Source of the DNA: Actinomycetospora sp. NBRC 106375 | Lineage (GTDB): Bacteria > Actinomycetota > Actinomycetes > Mycobacteriales > Pseudonocardiaceae | NCBI RefSeq assembly: GCF_030269665.1 | Contig: NZ_BSTS01000002.1 | Location: 248,001-312,000 of the forward strand | Direction of reading: 5' to 3' | DNA: 64,000 nucleotides | In this document: positions 46,912 to 55,529 of the stretch, one piece after another | Layout: the number at the start of each line of letters is the position of its first letter | Position numbering within the stretch: the stretch's first letter is position 1 | Translations under genes and position numbers: made by a program | The notes under the pieces: model-generated | The model's database searches: none | Told to the model about the DNA's origin: nothing | Seen by the model: only the letters and a program-made list of their open reading frames with translations

Positions 46912-48113
46912 GGCGCGCGGCACCCGACCCCGCCGACGAGCCCGGACGCGGTCCGGCCCGGGGTGACGTCCGGCGGGGCCCCGGCGTGACCGGCGGGCGG
47001 TCGCGGGGCGCCACGGGGACGGACACGCCCCCGGAGCCCGTCCTGGACGCCCGCGACGGACGCGGGCGCGGCACGCCGACGGCCGCGCCGCCCACGGCAC
47101 CGATCGCGTACCCGGCGCAGCGGCGCCGCGAGGACACGTGGCCGCCGCCCTCGTCGGAGCCCGCCCCGGAGACCCGGCGCCCCCGCCGTCCGACGGGCAG
47201 CCGCCCGACGCCGCCGATGGGGACCCCGGTCCCGGACGCACCCGCGCCCCGGCACGGCACCGGCCCGCTGCCGCCCGTCCCGCCGGACCCGCCCGCGGAG
47301 GCCATGCCGGCCGAGGCGCCGCCGCTGGACGCCCCGCCGACGGCGGTCGAGAGCGGGAGCGCACCGACCACGGCGGTCCCGCTGCAGCCCCCCGGTGACC
47401 CGACGGCCTCGCACCCCGGCGGCGCGCTGGGTTCGGCGGGCCCGGCCACCGACGGCGCGCTCGTCACCGACGACCCCGGCGCCCCCGAGCCCGAGGACGC
47501 CGACGACGAGCTGGCCGACGACCTCGCCGAGGACCTGCCGGAGGACCCCCAGGACGCGGCGACGGCCGAGGGCTGGGCGCTCGTCCGCGCCGCCCAGGCC
47601 GGCGACACCGAGGCCTTCGGCCGGCTCTTCGACCGCTACCACGAGACCGTCTTCCGGTTCGTGCTCTTCCGTCTCGGCGACCGGCCCGCGGCCGAGGACC
47701 TCACGCAGGAGACGTTCGTCCGCGCCTTCCGCCGCATCACGTCGGTGAGCTACCAGGGCCGCGACATCGGTGCGTGGTTCGTCACCATCGCCCGCAACCT
47801 CGTGCTGGACCACGTCAAGTCCAGCCGCTACCGCCTCGAGAGCTCCACCGCCGAGGTCGCCGACGTCGCCCCGTCGAGCTTCCGGCCCGGGCCCGAGTCC
47901 GAGGTCATCGCGGGCGCCACCCACGCCGAGCTGCTGCGATGCGTCGCGAAGCTGGGCGACGACCAGCAGGAATGCATCGCGCTGCGCTTCCTGCAGGGCC
48001 TCTCGGTCGCCGAGACCGCGGAGATCATGGGGCGCAACGAGGGCGCCGTGAAGGCCCTGCAGCACCGTGCGGTCCGCCGTCTCGCTCAACTGTTGCCCGA
48101 GGGCCTGCGGTGA
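46908..48113 (+). CDS. BldN-like ECF sigma factor with long N-terminal extension
   Basis: 401 residues. The first ~220 residues are disordered, Pro-rich then acidic (DDELADDLAEDLPEDPQD). Region 2: AGDTEAFGRLFDRYHETVF, DLTQETFVRAFRRI, YQGRDIGAWFVTIARNL, closely like Streptomyces BldN; region 4: LRFLQGLSVAETAEIMGRNE. BldN is made as an inactive precursor with an N-terminal extension removed by proteolysis; that is a family fact, and the extension here is longer. Start uncertain: in-frame ATGs also occur at 47218 and near 47305. Followed by its DUF5667 partner. Confidence 0.85.
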   Translation: MRRAAPDPADEPGRGPARGDVRRGPGVTGGRSRGATGTDTPPEPVLDARDGRGRGTPTAAPPTAPIAYPAQRRREDTWPPPSSEPAPETRRPRRPTGSRPTPPMGTPVPDAPAPRHGTGPLPPVPPDPPAEAMPAEAPPLDAPPTAVESGSAPTTAVPLQPPGDPTASHPGGALGSAGPATDGALVTDDPGAPEPEDADDELADDLAEDLPEDPQDAATAEGWALVRAAQAGDTEAFGRLFDRYHETVFRFVLFRLGDRPAAEDLTQETFVRAFRRITSVSYQGRDIGAWFVTIARNLVLDHVKSSRYRLESSTAEVADVAPSSFRPGPESEVIAGATHAELLRCVAKLGDDQQECIALRFLQGLSVAETAEIMGRNEGAVKALQHRAVRRLAQLLPEGLR

Positions 48114-48237
48114 GTGACATCTCTGTAGTTCGAACCGCACACCGCATCGACGTAACCGGTCGCCCGTCCGGTCGTTTTGCCCAGCGACGAGCACGGCGCG
48201 CACGGACCGTGACGCGCGGACGATGAGGACGGACGGC

Positions 48238-49521
48238 ATGTCGAGCGGGCACGACGCAGGCGACGAGCGGGACCCCACGGGGCGTCTTCCTCGGGCCGAC
48301 CGTGCTCGTCGGGACCGCGGTGGCGACGGGGAGGCCGCGCGCCACCTCGACATCGCGTCGGCGCTCCGCGCGGCGGGCCGGGACACCCCGGGACCCGACC
48401 CCGAGGCCAGTGCCCGGATGCGCGCCGCCCTCATGGCCGAGATCGGCGGCGACCCGTCGAGCAGGCCCGCGGCCCACGAGGGCACGCGGGTGCTCACCCC
48501 GGACTCCGGTCCGGCCGGCGGTCGGGGGGCCGGCCGGGCCGGCGCGGGCACGCGCGGCGGCGCCCGGCGGGCGGGCACGCGCCCGGCCGACGGACGTCCC
48601 GCGGCGGACGCCCGCCCGGGCCGCGGCGGACGGCGCTCGACGCGACTGATGTCCTCGCTGGTGACCGGTGCCTGCGCCGTGCTGCTGCTCGGCGCGCTGA
48701 CCGTCCTGCTCAGCCGCGGCGCCCTGCCCGGCGAGATGCTCTACGGCATCAAGCGGGCGTCCGAGGGCGCCGAGATCGGCCTGACCAGCGGGCAGGAGGC
48801 GAAGGGGCTCAAGCACCTCGAGTTCGCCTCCAGCCGGCTCGAGGAGGTCTCCGACCTCATCAGCCGCCAGAGCACCACGGCCGCGGGGCCGGGCCCGGTG
48901 GCCGCCGGTCTCGACGCCGACCAGACCGCGCTCGTGCTGGACAACCTGCGCGCCTTCGACGACCAGGCCCGCACGGGCTCCCGGCTGATCCTGCCGCTGG
49001 CCGGTCAGCCGACCGGGCCCCCGCCCGGCGAGCTCCAGGAGTGGGCGCGTTCGCAGTCGTCCCGCCTGGACACGCTGAGCCCGTCGCTGGACACCGACGG
49101 CCGCGCCGCCGCCGCCAACTCCCAGCAGATGCTGCAGCGCCTGGGTGACCGGGCGGCCGCCTTCTCCGGCTCCGGGAACTGCGCGACCGCCGCGGCCGAC
49201 ACCGACGACCTCGGTCCGGTGCCCGGCGCGGACTGCGGGTCCACCTCGTCGTCGGAGTCCTCGGGCTCGGAGGGTGCCGGGACGTCCAGCACGGCCCCGA
49301 CGAGCACCACGACGACCACGACCACCACGACGACGACCACCCGGTCCTCGGAGACGTCGTCGGACAGCAGCCGCGACTCGGACTCCTCGGGGTCGTCGTC
49401 CTCGCGGTCGGAGCGGACGTCCACGCCGGCGCCGGTCCAGGTGCCGCTGCCGGTGCCGCTGCTCCCCCAGGTCGACGTGCCGCCGCTGCTGCCCGGGCTG
49501 CCCGGCCTCAGCCTCGGCTGA
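48238..49521 (+). CDS. DUF5667 transmembrane protein, probable anti-sigma factor
   Basis: 427 residues. Cytoplasmic N-terminus with LDIASALRAAG, one transmembrane helix (LMSSLVTGACAVLLLGALTVL), then DUF5667 with LPGEMLYGIKRASEGAEIGLT and a Thr/Ser/Pro-rich stalk (a T12 tract) ending in a Leu/Pro tail. In Streptomyces RsbN, in the same place, holds BldN inactive at the membrane. ATG has GAGGACGG upstream; a start five codons earlier is the alternative. 124 bp after the sigma gene. Confidence 0.8.
   Translation: MSSGHDAGDERDPTGRLPRADRARRDRGGDGEAARHLDIASALRAAGRDTPGPDPEASARMRAALMAEIGGDPSSRPAAHEGTRVLTPDSGPAGGRGAGRAGAGTRGGARRAGTRPADGRPAADARPGRGGRRSTRLMSSLVTGACAVLLLGALTVLLSRGALPGEMLYGIKRASEGAEIGLTSGQEAKGLKHLEFASSRLEEVSDLISRQSTTAAGPGPVAAGLDADQTALVLDNLRAFDDQARTGSRLILPLAGQPTGPPPGELQEWARSQSSRLDTLSPSLDTDGRAAAANSQQMLQRLGDRAAAFSGSGNCATAAADTDDLGPVPGADCGSTSSSESSGSEGAGTSSTAPTSTTTTTTTTTTTTRSSETSSDSSRDSDSSGSSSSRSERTSTPAPVQVPLPVPLLPQVDVPPLLPGLPGLSLG
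49300..49345. repeat. ACG/ACC triplet repeat (polythreonine)
   Basis: Consecutive ACN codons encode about twelve threonines in the outside stalk of the DUF5667 protein, similar to the tract in the DUF6777-like gene. Length may vary by slippage. Confidence 0.55.
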
Positions 49522-49696
49522 CGGGACCCCGGTCCGTCGGCCACCCCGGGATCGTGACGCCCGCCCCGCCGCCGTCGTGGCGGCGATGACGGTCGGGGCC
49601 GACGTCTAGGGTGAACGAGCACCACCGGAGGGGTCGTTCGTTCCGTCCCGCCCCGACGGCGTGGTCGGTGGGACGGACGCGACGGGAGGCCCGGCG

Positions 49697-50797
49697 GTGG
49701 GACGACGGCGCGAGCGCCGGATTCAGGCGGAGCGCGACGCGGCGCGCCGCGCGGGTGAGGCGGCCGCGGAGGCGGCGCTGGAGGATCCCGGGGTCGGGGC
49801 GCCCACCGCGTCCGAGCTGCTGGAGACCGTGCCGGAGGGCTCCGGGGCCGCGGGCGGGTCCGGCGCGGGCCGCCCGGACGTCGGCGAGACCCACCCCGCC
49901 TCGGAGCTCGTCCCGGACGCCGAGTACGACGGCGAGTTCGCCGGCGGCGCGCCCGCGGCGGCCGCCGCCGCGGCCGAGGCGCCCGACATCCACCGGGTCC
50001 CGCCGTCGTCGCGGGTGCCGCCGGACCTCACCGCGGCCGCGTTCTTCGACGTCGACAACACCATGATGATGGGCGCGTCGATCTTCCACTTCGCGCGCGG
50101 GCTGGCGGCGCGGAACTTCTTCTCGGGTTCGGACCTGCGCGGCTTCGTCTGGCAGCAGCTGAAGTTCCGCGTCGGGGGCGAGGGCACCCCGGACGACGTC
50201 CGGGCGCACCGCGAGCAGGCGCTGTCGTTCGTCGCCGGCCGGTCGGTCACGGAGCTGGTCGCGCTCGGCGAGGAGATCTACGACGAGCTGATGGCCGACC
50301 GCATCTGGGAGGGCACGCGCGCGCTCGCCCAGATGCATCTGGACGCGGGCCAGCGGGTCTGGCTGGTCACCGCCACGCCGCTGGAGCTGGCCCGCATCAT
50401 CGCGCGGCGCCTGGGCCTCACGGGCGCGCTGGGCACGGTGGCCGAGAGCGAGGACGGCGTGTTCACCGGCCGGCTCGTCGGCGAGCTGCTGCACGGCCCG
50501 GCCAAGGCGCACGCCGTGCGGGCGCTCGCCGCCCGCGAGGGCCTCGACCTGCGGCGCTGCGCGGCGTACTCCGACTCCGTCAACGACGCCCCGATGCTGT
50601 CGGTGGTGGGCACCGCGGTGGCCGTGAACCCCGACTCCGACCTGCGCCAGATGGCCCGGGAGCGGGGCTGGGAGATCCGCGACTTCCGGTCGGGCCGCAA
50701 GGCCGCGCGCATCGGCGTGCCCTCGGTGCTCGGCGCCGGCGCGGTGGCCGGCGCCGTGGTCGCCGGCGCGGCCTACCGCCGCCGCCTGGCCGGCTGA
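49697..50797 (+). CDS. HAD-IB family phosphatase (SerB1-like)
   Basis: 366 residues. After ~115 disordered residues comes [13 protein letters not shown] with the DxDxT nucleophile loop, VTATP (motif II) and [12 protein letters not shown] (motif IV), as in phosphoserine-phosphatase-like HAD-IB proteins; mycobacterial Rv0505c is the positional match. Substrate not predictable. GTG start has GGGAGG 7 nt upstream; TAGGGT at 49606-49611 is a likely -10. C-terminus has a weakly hydrophobic Ala/Gly helix. Confidence 0.85.
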   Translation: MGRRRERRIQAERDAARRAGEAAAEAALEDPGVGAPTASELLETVPEGSGAAGGSGAGRPDVGETHPASELVPDAEYDGEFAGGAPAAAAAAAEAPDIHRVPPSSRVPPDLTAAAFFDVDNTMMMGASIFHFARGLAARNFFSGSDLRGFVWQQLKFRVGGEGTPDDVRAHREQALSFVAGRSVTELVALGEEIYDELMADRIWEGTRALAQMHLDAGQRVWLVTATPLELARIIARRLGLTGALGTVAESEDGVFTGRLVGELLHGPAKAHAVRALAAREGLDLRRCAAYSDSVNDAPMLSVVGTAVAVNPDSDLRQMARERGWEIRDFRSGRKAARIGVPSVLGAGAVAGAVVAGAAYRRRLAG

Positions 50798-50798
50798 T

Positions 50799-51878
50799 CT
50801 ATCCCAGGAACGCGTTCCGCCGGCCCGCGAGGAGCCGGTAGAGCGTCTGCTGGATGTTCTCCCGCACCTGGTCGGTCAGGTTGAACACCAGCATCGGGTC
50901 GTCCGCCGCGCCCGGGTCGTAGACGTCGGTCGGGATCGGCTCGCCGAACTCGATGTACCACTTCGACGGCAGCGGCACGAGGCCCAGCGGGCCGAGCAGC
51001 GGCCAGGTCGGGGTGATCGGGAAGTACGGGAAGCCGAGCAGGCGCGCGAGCGGCCCGAGGTCGGCGATCTTCGGGTAGATCTCCTCGGCGCCGACGATCG
51101 AGCACGGCACGATCGGCACGCCCGTGCGCAGCGCGGCCGACACGAAACCGCCGCGCCCGAAGCGCTGCAGCTTGTAGCGGTCGGCGAAGTCCTTGCCGAT
51201 GCCCTTGAACCCCTCGGGCCACACACCGACGAGCTCGCCGGCCGACAGCAGGGCCTCGGCGTCGGCGTTGCACGCGAGCGTGTGCCCGGCCTTGCGGGCC
51301 ACGGCGCCGACGCCCGGCAGCCCGAACACGAGGTCGGCCGCGAGCATCCGCAGGTAGCGGGGCACCGGCAGGTCGTCGTGCGCCGCCACCGTGGTCATGA
51401 GGGCGTCGAGCGGCAGGGTGCCGGAGTGGTTCGCGACGAGCAGCGCCCCGCCGGAGAGCGGCACGTTCTCGGTGCCGATGGTCTCGACGCGGAACCAGTG
51501 CTCGTAGAGCGGGCGCAGCACGGGCATGACCACGTTCTCGGTGAGGTCGCGGTCGAAGCCGAAGTCGTCGACGGCGTAGCGCCCGGTGAGCCGGCGCTGC
51601 AGGAACTCGCCGACCTCCGCGACCCGCGCCTCGAGCTCGGTCGGGCCCTGCGGGGTCGGGAGCGCGGCCACCTCGCCACCGGTCGGTGCCACGCCCGTCT
51701 CCCCCGCCTCCCCGGTGTCCTGGTCGCGGCCGACCGTGGTCCCGCGCGCCGCCGCCGTGCGCTCCGCGAGCGAGCCCACGCCGGGCCGGCTCGCCCGCCG
51801 CGGCGCCGGCCGCGGCCGGGGCCGGCGTCCGCCCTCGGTGCCCTCCGCGTGCAGCGGGATGACACGGGCCTCGGGCAT
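50799..51878 (-). CDS. Lysophospholipid acyltransferase family protein
   Basis: 359 residues. ~80 disordered N-terminal residues, then an acyltransferase domain with LLVANHSGTLPLDAL (HX6D instead of the common HX4D), GVWPEGFKGIGK and PIVPCSIVGAEE. Matches the mycobacterial Rv0502 type. Likely transfers acyl groups in membrane or storage lipid synthesis. ATG with AGGAGACGTC upstream. 79 bp downstream of the SDR gene, same operon; nearly touches the convergent HAD gene. Confidence 0.85.
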   Translation of the reverse strand: MPEARVIPLHAEGTEGGRRPRPRPAPRRASRPGVGSLAERTAAARGTTVGRDQDTGEAGETGVAPTGGEVAALPTPQGPTELEARVAEVGEFLQRRLTGRYAVDDFGFDRDLTENVVMPVLRPLYEHWFRVETIGTENVPLSGGALLVANHSGTLPLDALMTTVAAHDDLPVPRYLRMLAADLVFGLPGVGAVARKAGHTLACNADAEALLSAGELVGVWPEGFKGIGKDFADRYKLQRFGRGGFVSAALRTGVPIVPCSIVGAEEIYPKIADLGPLARLLGFPYFPITPTWPLLGPLGLVPLPSKWYIEFGEPIPTDVYDPGAADDPMLVFNLTDQVRENIQQTLYRLLAGRRNAFLG

Positions 51879-51957
51879 GACGTCTCCTCTCGAGGACGCT
51901 GGGGCGGGACGGCGGCGGTGCCGGGGTGGTGCGCGGGTCCTGCGGTGCGTACTGCCG

Positions 51958-53010
51958 TCAGGCGCCGGAGGGCAGGGCGCGGGCGACGGCCGTGGCCGCG
52001 CCCTGCACCCGGCCGAGCGTCGCCGGGTCGATGATCGGACGCAGGCTGCGTCCGGCCACGAAGTCGTCGAAGGCCTGGACCGTGGTCCAGCGTGGCGTGA
52101 AGCCGAACTCGGTGCGCAGCTTCGTGGTGTCCACCACCCGCCCGAAGTTCAGGAGCCGCAGCTGCTCCGGGGAGAAGTCCACGAGGCGCGCGCGGCGGGT
52201 GAAGCGGCCGACCAGGGGCACGGCGGGCTGCGGGACCGGCAGCGAGATGCGCCCGGCCCGCCGGATCGCCTGGGAGAGCATGAGGACGCCGTCGGCGCCG
52301 ACGTTGAACACGCCCGGCAGGTCCTCCGCCGCCGCGCGCTCGAGCACCGCGACGGCGTCCTCCTCGTGCAGCAGCTGCACCCGCGCGTCGTACCCCATCA
52401 CCACGGGCACCAGCGGCAGAGAGAAGTAGCGCACGAACGACGTGTCGATCCGCGGGCCGATGAGGTTGACGAACCGCAGCGTCGTCACCGGGATGTCCGG
52501 GCGACGTCGCGAGAAGCTGCGGACGTAGCCCTCGATCTCGACCGCGTCCTTCGCGTAGCCGCCCGGCGGGATGGCCTTCGGCTCGGTGGTCTCGGTGAAC
52601 GTCGCGGGGTCCCGTGGGCTCGCGCCGTAGACGGCCGAGGTCGACTTGACCACCAGGCGGCGCACCGTGTCGGAACGCTGGCAGGCCGCGAGCAGCTGCA
52701 TCGTCCCGATGACGTTCATCTCCATCATCATCGAGCGGCCGCCGGACGCGCCGGGGTTGCCCGAGAGCGAGGCGTGGACGACGGTGTCGACCTTCGCCGT
52801 GGAGATGACCTTGCCGATGAGCGGGTTGCGGATGTCCACGCGCACGAACTCGGCGCGGCCCATGCGCCGCCGCATCTCCCGCGACGGCGGCGTGGTGTCG
52901 ACGCCGAGGACCCGCTCGATCGACGGGTCGGAGGCGAGGCGCGCCGCCAGGTGGCCGCCGAGGAAGCGGCTCACCCCGGTGACGAGGACGACGGACGGCG
53001 CCTCGGACAT
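51958..53010 (-). CDS. NAD-dependent epimerase/SDR family protein (Rv0501-like)
   Basis: Extended short-chain dehydrogenase/epimerase, 350 residues. Cofactor loop VTGVSRFLGGHLA; NVIGTMQLLAAC; STSAVYG. The active-site region reads GGYAKDAVEIEGYVR, so Tyr is present but the lysine is at +2 rather than the +4 of YxxxK, an atypical active site. Mycobacterial homologues in the same place are called GalE2 without proven activity. Gap of ~60 bp after bS22. Confidence 0.83.
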   Translation of the reverse strand: MSEAPSVVLVTGVSRFLGGHLAARLASDPSIERVLGVDTTPPSREMRRRMGRAEFVRVDIRNPLIGKVISTAKVDTVVHASLSGNPGASGGRSMMMEMNVIGTMQLLAACQRSDTVRRLVVKSTSAVYGASPRDPATFTETTEPKAIPPGGYAKDAVEIEGYVRSFSRRRPDIPVTTLRFVNLIGPRIDTSFVRYFSLPLVPVVMGYDARVQLLHEEDAVAVLERAAAEDLPGVFNVGADGVLMLSQAIRRAGRISLPVPQPAVPLVGRFTRRARLVDFSPEQLRLLNFGRVVDTTKLRTEFGFTPRWTTVQAFDDFVAGRSLRPIIDPATLGRVQGAATAVARALPSGA

Positions 53011-53048
53011 CCCCTGCCTTCTCCTGCGGTCGGTCTGCGCGGGCCTGT

Positions 53049-53071
53049 AGGCCTTCGGCTCCCGAAGGCCT
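53049..53071 (-). terminator. Hairpin overlapping the bS22 stop
   Basis: AGGCCTTCGG-CTC-CCGAAGGCCT, perfect 10-bp stem, beginning within the TAA of bS22 on the minus strand. Likely terminator or attenuator before the SDR gene. Confidence 0.65.
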
Positions 53072-53172
53072 TACTTGCCCAGTTTGCGACGCTGCACGCG
53101 GGTCTTGCGAAGCAGCTTACGGTGCTTCTTCTTCGACATCCGCTTGCGACGCTTCTTGATGACCGAACCCAT
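53071..53172 (-). CDS. Ribosomal protein bS22 (AURKAIP1/COX24 type)
   Basis: 33-residue, very basic protein starting [19 protein letters not shown] and ending RVQRRKLGK. It is nearly identical to the mycobacterial small-subunit protein bS22 that binds near the decoding region of the 30S subunit (known structure). ATG start; TAA stop inside a hairpin. The only AT-richer gene in the window, as expected for Lys codons. Confidence 0.95.
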   Translation of the reverse strand: MGSVIKKRRKRMSKKKHRKLLRKTRVQRRKLGK

Positions 53173-53230
53173 AGGGAACCTTTCGTTGAGCAGGGGATGG
53201 CGGCCTCCCGGCCGCAGACACACCACCGTA

Positions 53231-53305
53231 CCGGTCGCCCCGTGGGCGACCGGTGACGGAGGGGCCGATCTCCACGCGCCCCCTCGGAGGGCGCGCGCGG
53301 AGATC
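53231..53305 (-). terminator. Two hairpins after the excisionase-like gene
   Basis: GATCTCC...GGAGATC with inner GCGCCC...GGGCGC (53267-53305) overlaps the stop codon, and CCGGTCGCCC-CGT-GGGCGACCGG (53231-53253) follows. TACGGT just downstream may be the -10 of bS22. Confidence 0.6.
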
Positions 53306-53534
53306 AGCCGGCGTCGAAGTAGGAGCCGCGCAGGTACTCGTGCACCGCGTCCTCGGGGACACGGAAGCTGCGGCCCACCCGGACCGCGGGCAGTTCTCCG
53401 TTGTGGACGAGTCGGTAGACGGTCATCTTCGACACGCGCATCGCGGCGGCCACCTCGGCGACCGTCAGGAACTGCACGCGAGCGAGGTTGTCCCCGTCCT
53501 TCCGCGTCCCGGAGCCCGTCGTGTTGTTGGGCAT
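53304..53534 (-). CDS. Excisionase/BldC-like small DNA-binding protein
   Basis: 76 residues; [21 protein letters not shown] is a MerR/excisionase-type HTH and [18 protein letters not shown] its wing. Same place as mycobacterial Rv0500A. Target unknown. ATG preferred, with GGAAGG 10 nt upstream; a GTG three codons earlier is too close to that site. Confidence 0.88.
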   Translation of the reverse strand: MPNNTTGSGTRKDGDNLARVQFLTVAEVAAAMRVSKMTVYRLVHNGELPAVRVGRSFRVPEDAVHEYLRGSYFDAG

Positions 53535-53836
53535 GGGTCTCACGCCTTCCGAGCACAGGCCGTGCCGCCGGGCTTCCCCTCCCGGCGGGCCGACACGCCG
53601 TGCTGTGCGGATGAGGGTAGCGGGACGCGTGTGACGTCTGGTTCGACTCCACCCGCTCGTGCGGCAGCCGCGCGGGCCCGCGCGTCAAGCGTCCACGCCG
53701 AGACGCCCGAACACGGTCCTGTCACGACGAGCGGACGCCCAGGTCCGACCGGCGCGCGCGTGGTCCGGGGACGGAGCGAGGGCGTCCTTCGCTGCGCGGG
53801 AGGCAGCGAGGGCGTCCCTCGCTCCGCCCGGCGGGG
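53535..53836. other. Intergenic region between proC and the excisionase-like gene
   Basis: 302 bp. It holds the two GAGGGCGTCC hairpins beside proC and an AT-neutral stretch upstream of the excisionase-like gene with TACCCT reading left at 53611-53616 (AGGGTA on the plus strand), a possible -10. No gene seen. Confidence 0.5.
53775..53823 (-). terminator. Tandem hairpins after proC
   Basis: AGCGAGGG-CGT-CCTTCGCT (53775-53793) and AGCGAGGG-CGT-CCCTCGCT (53805-53823), 30 bp apart, the second perfect. They begin 14 bp after the proC stop and share the GGGCGTCC core with the repeats near 2.1 kb. Confidence 0.6.
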
Positions 53837-54679
53837 TCAGGCGTCGCCGCGGCCCAGGGCGACCGAGCGGTCGCGGGCCGCGGTGACGGCGCGCGCGAGC
53901 GCGGCGCGCAGCCCGTCGGCCTCGAGCACGCCGAGGGCGGCCGCGGTGGTGCCGCCGGGTGAGGTGACGGCCTCGCGCAGCAGGCCCGCGTGCGGCGGCT
54001 CGTCCTCGCGCCCGTCGCTGCCCGGCGTCGTGAGCAGCCCGCCCGCGCCGTCGACGGTGGTGGTGACGAGCTCGGTCGCCACCGGCCGCGGCAGCCCGAG
54101 GGCCACGCCGGCGTCGATCATGGCCTCGGCGAGCAGGAACACGTAGGCCGGTCCGGAGCCCGACAGCGCGGTCGCGACGTCCTGCTGCGCCTCGGGCACG
54201 CGCACGGTGCGGCCGACGGCGGCGAGCAGCGTCTCGGTGGTGGCCAGCTCGGCCTCGCCGGCCGCGGAGCCGGCGGAGAGCACGCACATCGCGCGGCCCA
54301 CGAGCATCGGGGTGTTGGGCATGACGCGCACGACCGCGGTGCCGGCGGGCAGGTGCGCCTCGAGCGTGGCGGTCGGGATGCCCGCGGCGAGGGAGACCAC
54401 GATCGGCCGGTCCTCGCGGCCCGCCACGGCCTCGTGCACCTGGTCCAGCGCGGTCGGCACCTGGGCGGGCTTCACCGCGACCACGAGGACGTCGGCGCGC
54501 CGGGCCGCCTCGGGCGCGTCGACCACGCCGACGCCGTGGCGGTCGCCGACCTCGACCGCCCGGGCCGCGGCGGGCTCGACCACCAGCAGGCTCCCCGGCG
54601 CGTGCCCGGCGGCCACCAGACCGCCCAGGAGCGCCTCGCCGATCTTCCCGCCGCCCAGGACCGCCACCGTCTGACCCAT
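53837..54679 (-). CDS. proC: Pyrroline-5-carboxylate reductase
   Basis: Last enzyme of proline synthesis, NAD(P)H-dependent. 280 residues. VAVLGGGKIGEALLGG cofactor loop, VVAVKPAQV, VVRVMPNTPMLVG, and the C-terminal ALSGSGPAYVFLLAEAM signature. ATG with AGGA upstream; the frame stays open into the neighbouring TIM-barrel gene but out of register. Follows that gene at 22 bp in the same operon. Confidence 0.95.
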   Translation of the reverse strand: MGQTVAVLGGGKIGEALLGGLVAAGHAPGSLLVVEPAAARAVEVGDRHGVGVVDAPEAARRADVLVVAVKPAQVPTALDQVHEAVAGREDRPIVVSLAAGIPTATLEAHLPAGTAVVRVMPNTPMLVGRAMCVLSAGSAAGEAELATTETLLAAVGRTVRVPEAQQDVATALSGSGPAYVFLLAEAMIDAGVALGLPRPVATELVTTTVDGAGGLLTTPGSDGREDEPPHAGLLREAVTSPGGTTAAALGVLEADGLRAALARAVTAARDRSVALGRGDA

Positions 54680-54701
54680 GGCGCCGATCCTGCCGCAGCT
54701 C

Positions 54702-55526
54702 TCAGACGGGCGAGCGCGGCAGGTCCGTGCCGAGGTGCAGCCGCGCGAACAGCAGCGCCTCGGCGAGCATGTCGAGGCGCTCGTTTCGCGACCGCGCACG
54801 CCGGGTGCTGATCTCCACGACGACCGTGCCGTCGAACCCGGACGCGCCGAGGCGCCGGCACACCTCCGCCGTGGGCTGGGTGCCGCGGCCGGGCACGAGG
54901 TGCTCGTCGCGCTCGAGGCCGGTGCCGTCGGCGAGGTGCAGGTGCACCAGCCGGTCACCCATGCGTTCGAGCAGCGCGAGGGCGTCGTCGCCGGCGGTCG
55001 CGGTGTGGGACAGGTCGAGCGTGTACCAGCGCGCGCCGGGCCGCGTGGGGTCGTGGCCCGGGGTGTAGCTCGACCACCGCAGCCGCCCGCGGCGCAGCGG
55101 GAACATGTTCTCCATCGCGATCCGCACGCCGTGCGCGCGCTCGAGCTCGTCGGCCTGGCGCGCGAGCCCCTGGGCGTAGCGGCGCTGCCAGCGGAACGGG
55201 GGGTGCAGCACGACGGTCGGCGCGCCGAGGCTCGCCGCGAGCACCGCGCTGCGGCGCAGACGCTCGCCCGGGTCGGGCGTCCAGACCCGCTGGGTGATGG
55301 CGAGGCACGGGGCGTGCACCGCCAGCACCGGCATCCCGGTGCGCTCCGAGGCGCGCGCCACGGAGGCGAGGCGCTGGCTGTCCGGGTCGGTCCAGACCAT
55401 GAGCTCGACGCCGTCGTAGCCGAGCTCCGCGGCCACCTCGAACGCGGAGTCCATCGGCTCCGGGAACACCGAGGCCGTGGACATGGCGACGGGCGGTCCC
55501 CCGCGCGGGGAGGGGTGGGACGCCAC
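54702..55526 (-). CDS. Sugar-phosphate isomerase/epimerase-like TIM-barrel protein
   Basis: 274 residues, xylose-isomerase/AP-endonuclease-2-like fold: VAMSTASVFPEP (strand 1), LGYDGVELMVWTD, VVLHPPFRW, IAMENMFP, YTLDLSHTATAGDD and GTVVVEIST with metal-binding His/Glu/Asp. Substrate unknown; corresponds to mycobacterial Rv0498. GTG start 4 bp after the upstream stop is preferred to the ATG 14 codons later because strand 1 begins just before that ATG. Confidence 0.85.
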   Translation of the reverse strand: MASHPSPRGGPPVAMSTASVFPEPMDSAFEVAAELGYDGVELMVWTDPDSQRLASVARASERTGMPVLAVHAPCLAITQRVWTPDPGERLRRSAVLAASLGAPTVVLHPPFRWQRRYAQGLARQADELERAHGVRIAMENMFPLRRGRLRWSSYTPGHDPTRPGARWYTLDLSHTATAGDDALALLERMGDRLVHLHLADGTGLERDEHLVPGRGTQPTAEVCRRLGASGFDGTVVVEISTRRARSRNERLDMLAEALLFARLHLGTDLPRSPV

Positions 55527-55529
55527 GGA

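Noticed and set aside
53618-53660. tRNA-like GGTTCGACTCC T-loop with GCGGATG/CACCCGC pairing
   Set aside because: T-stem has only three pairs, spacing is about 50 nt and no anticodon arm can be drawn.
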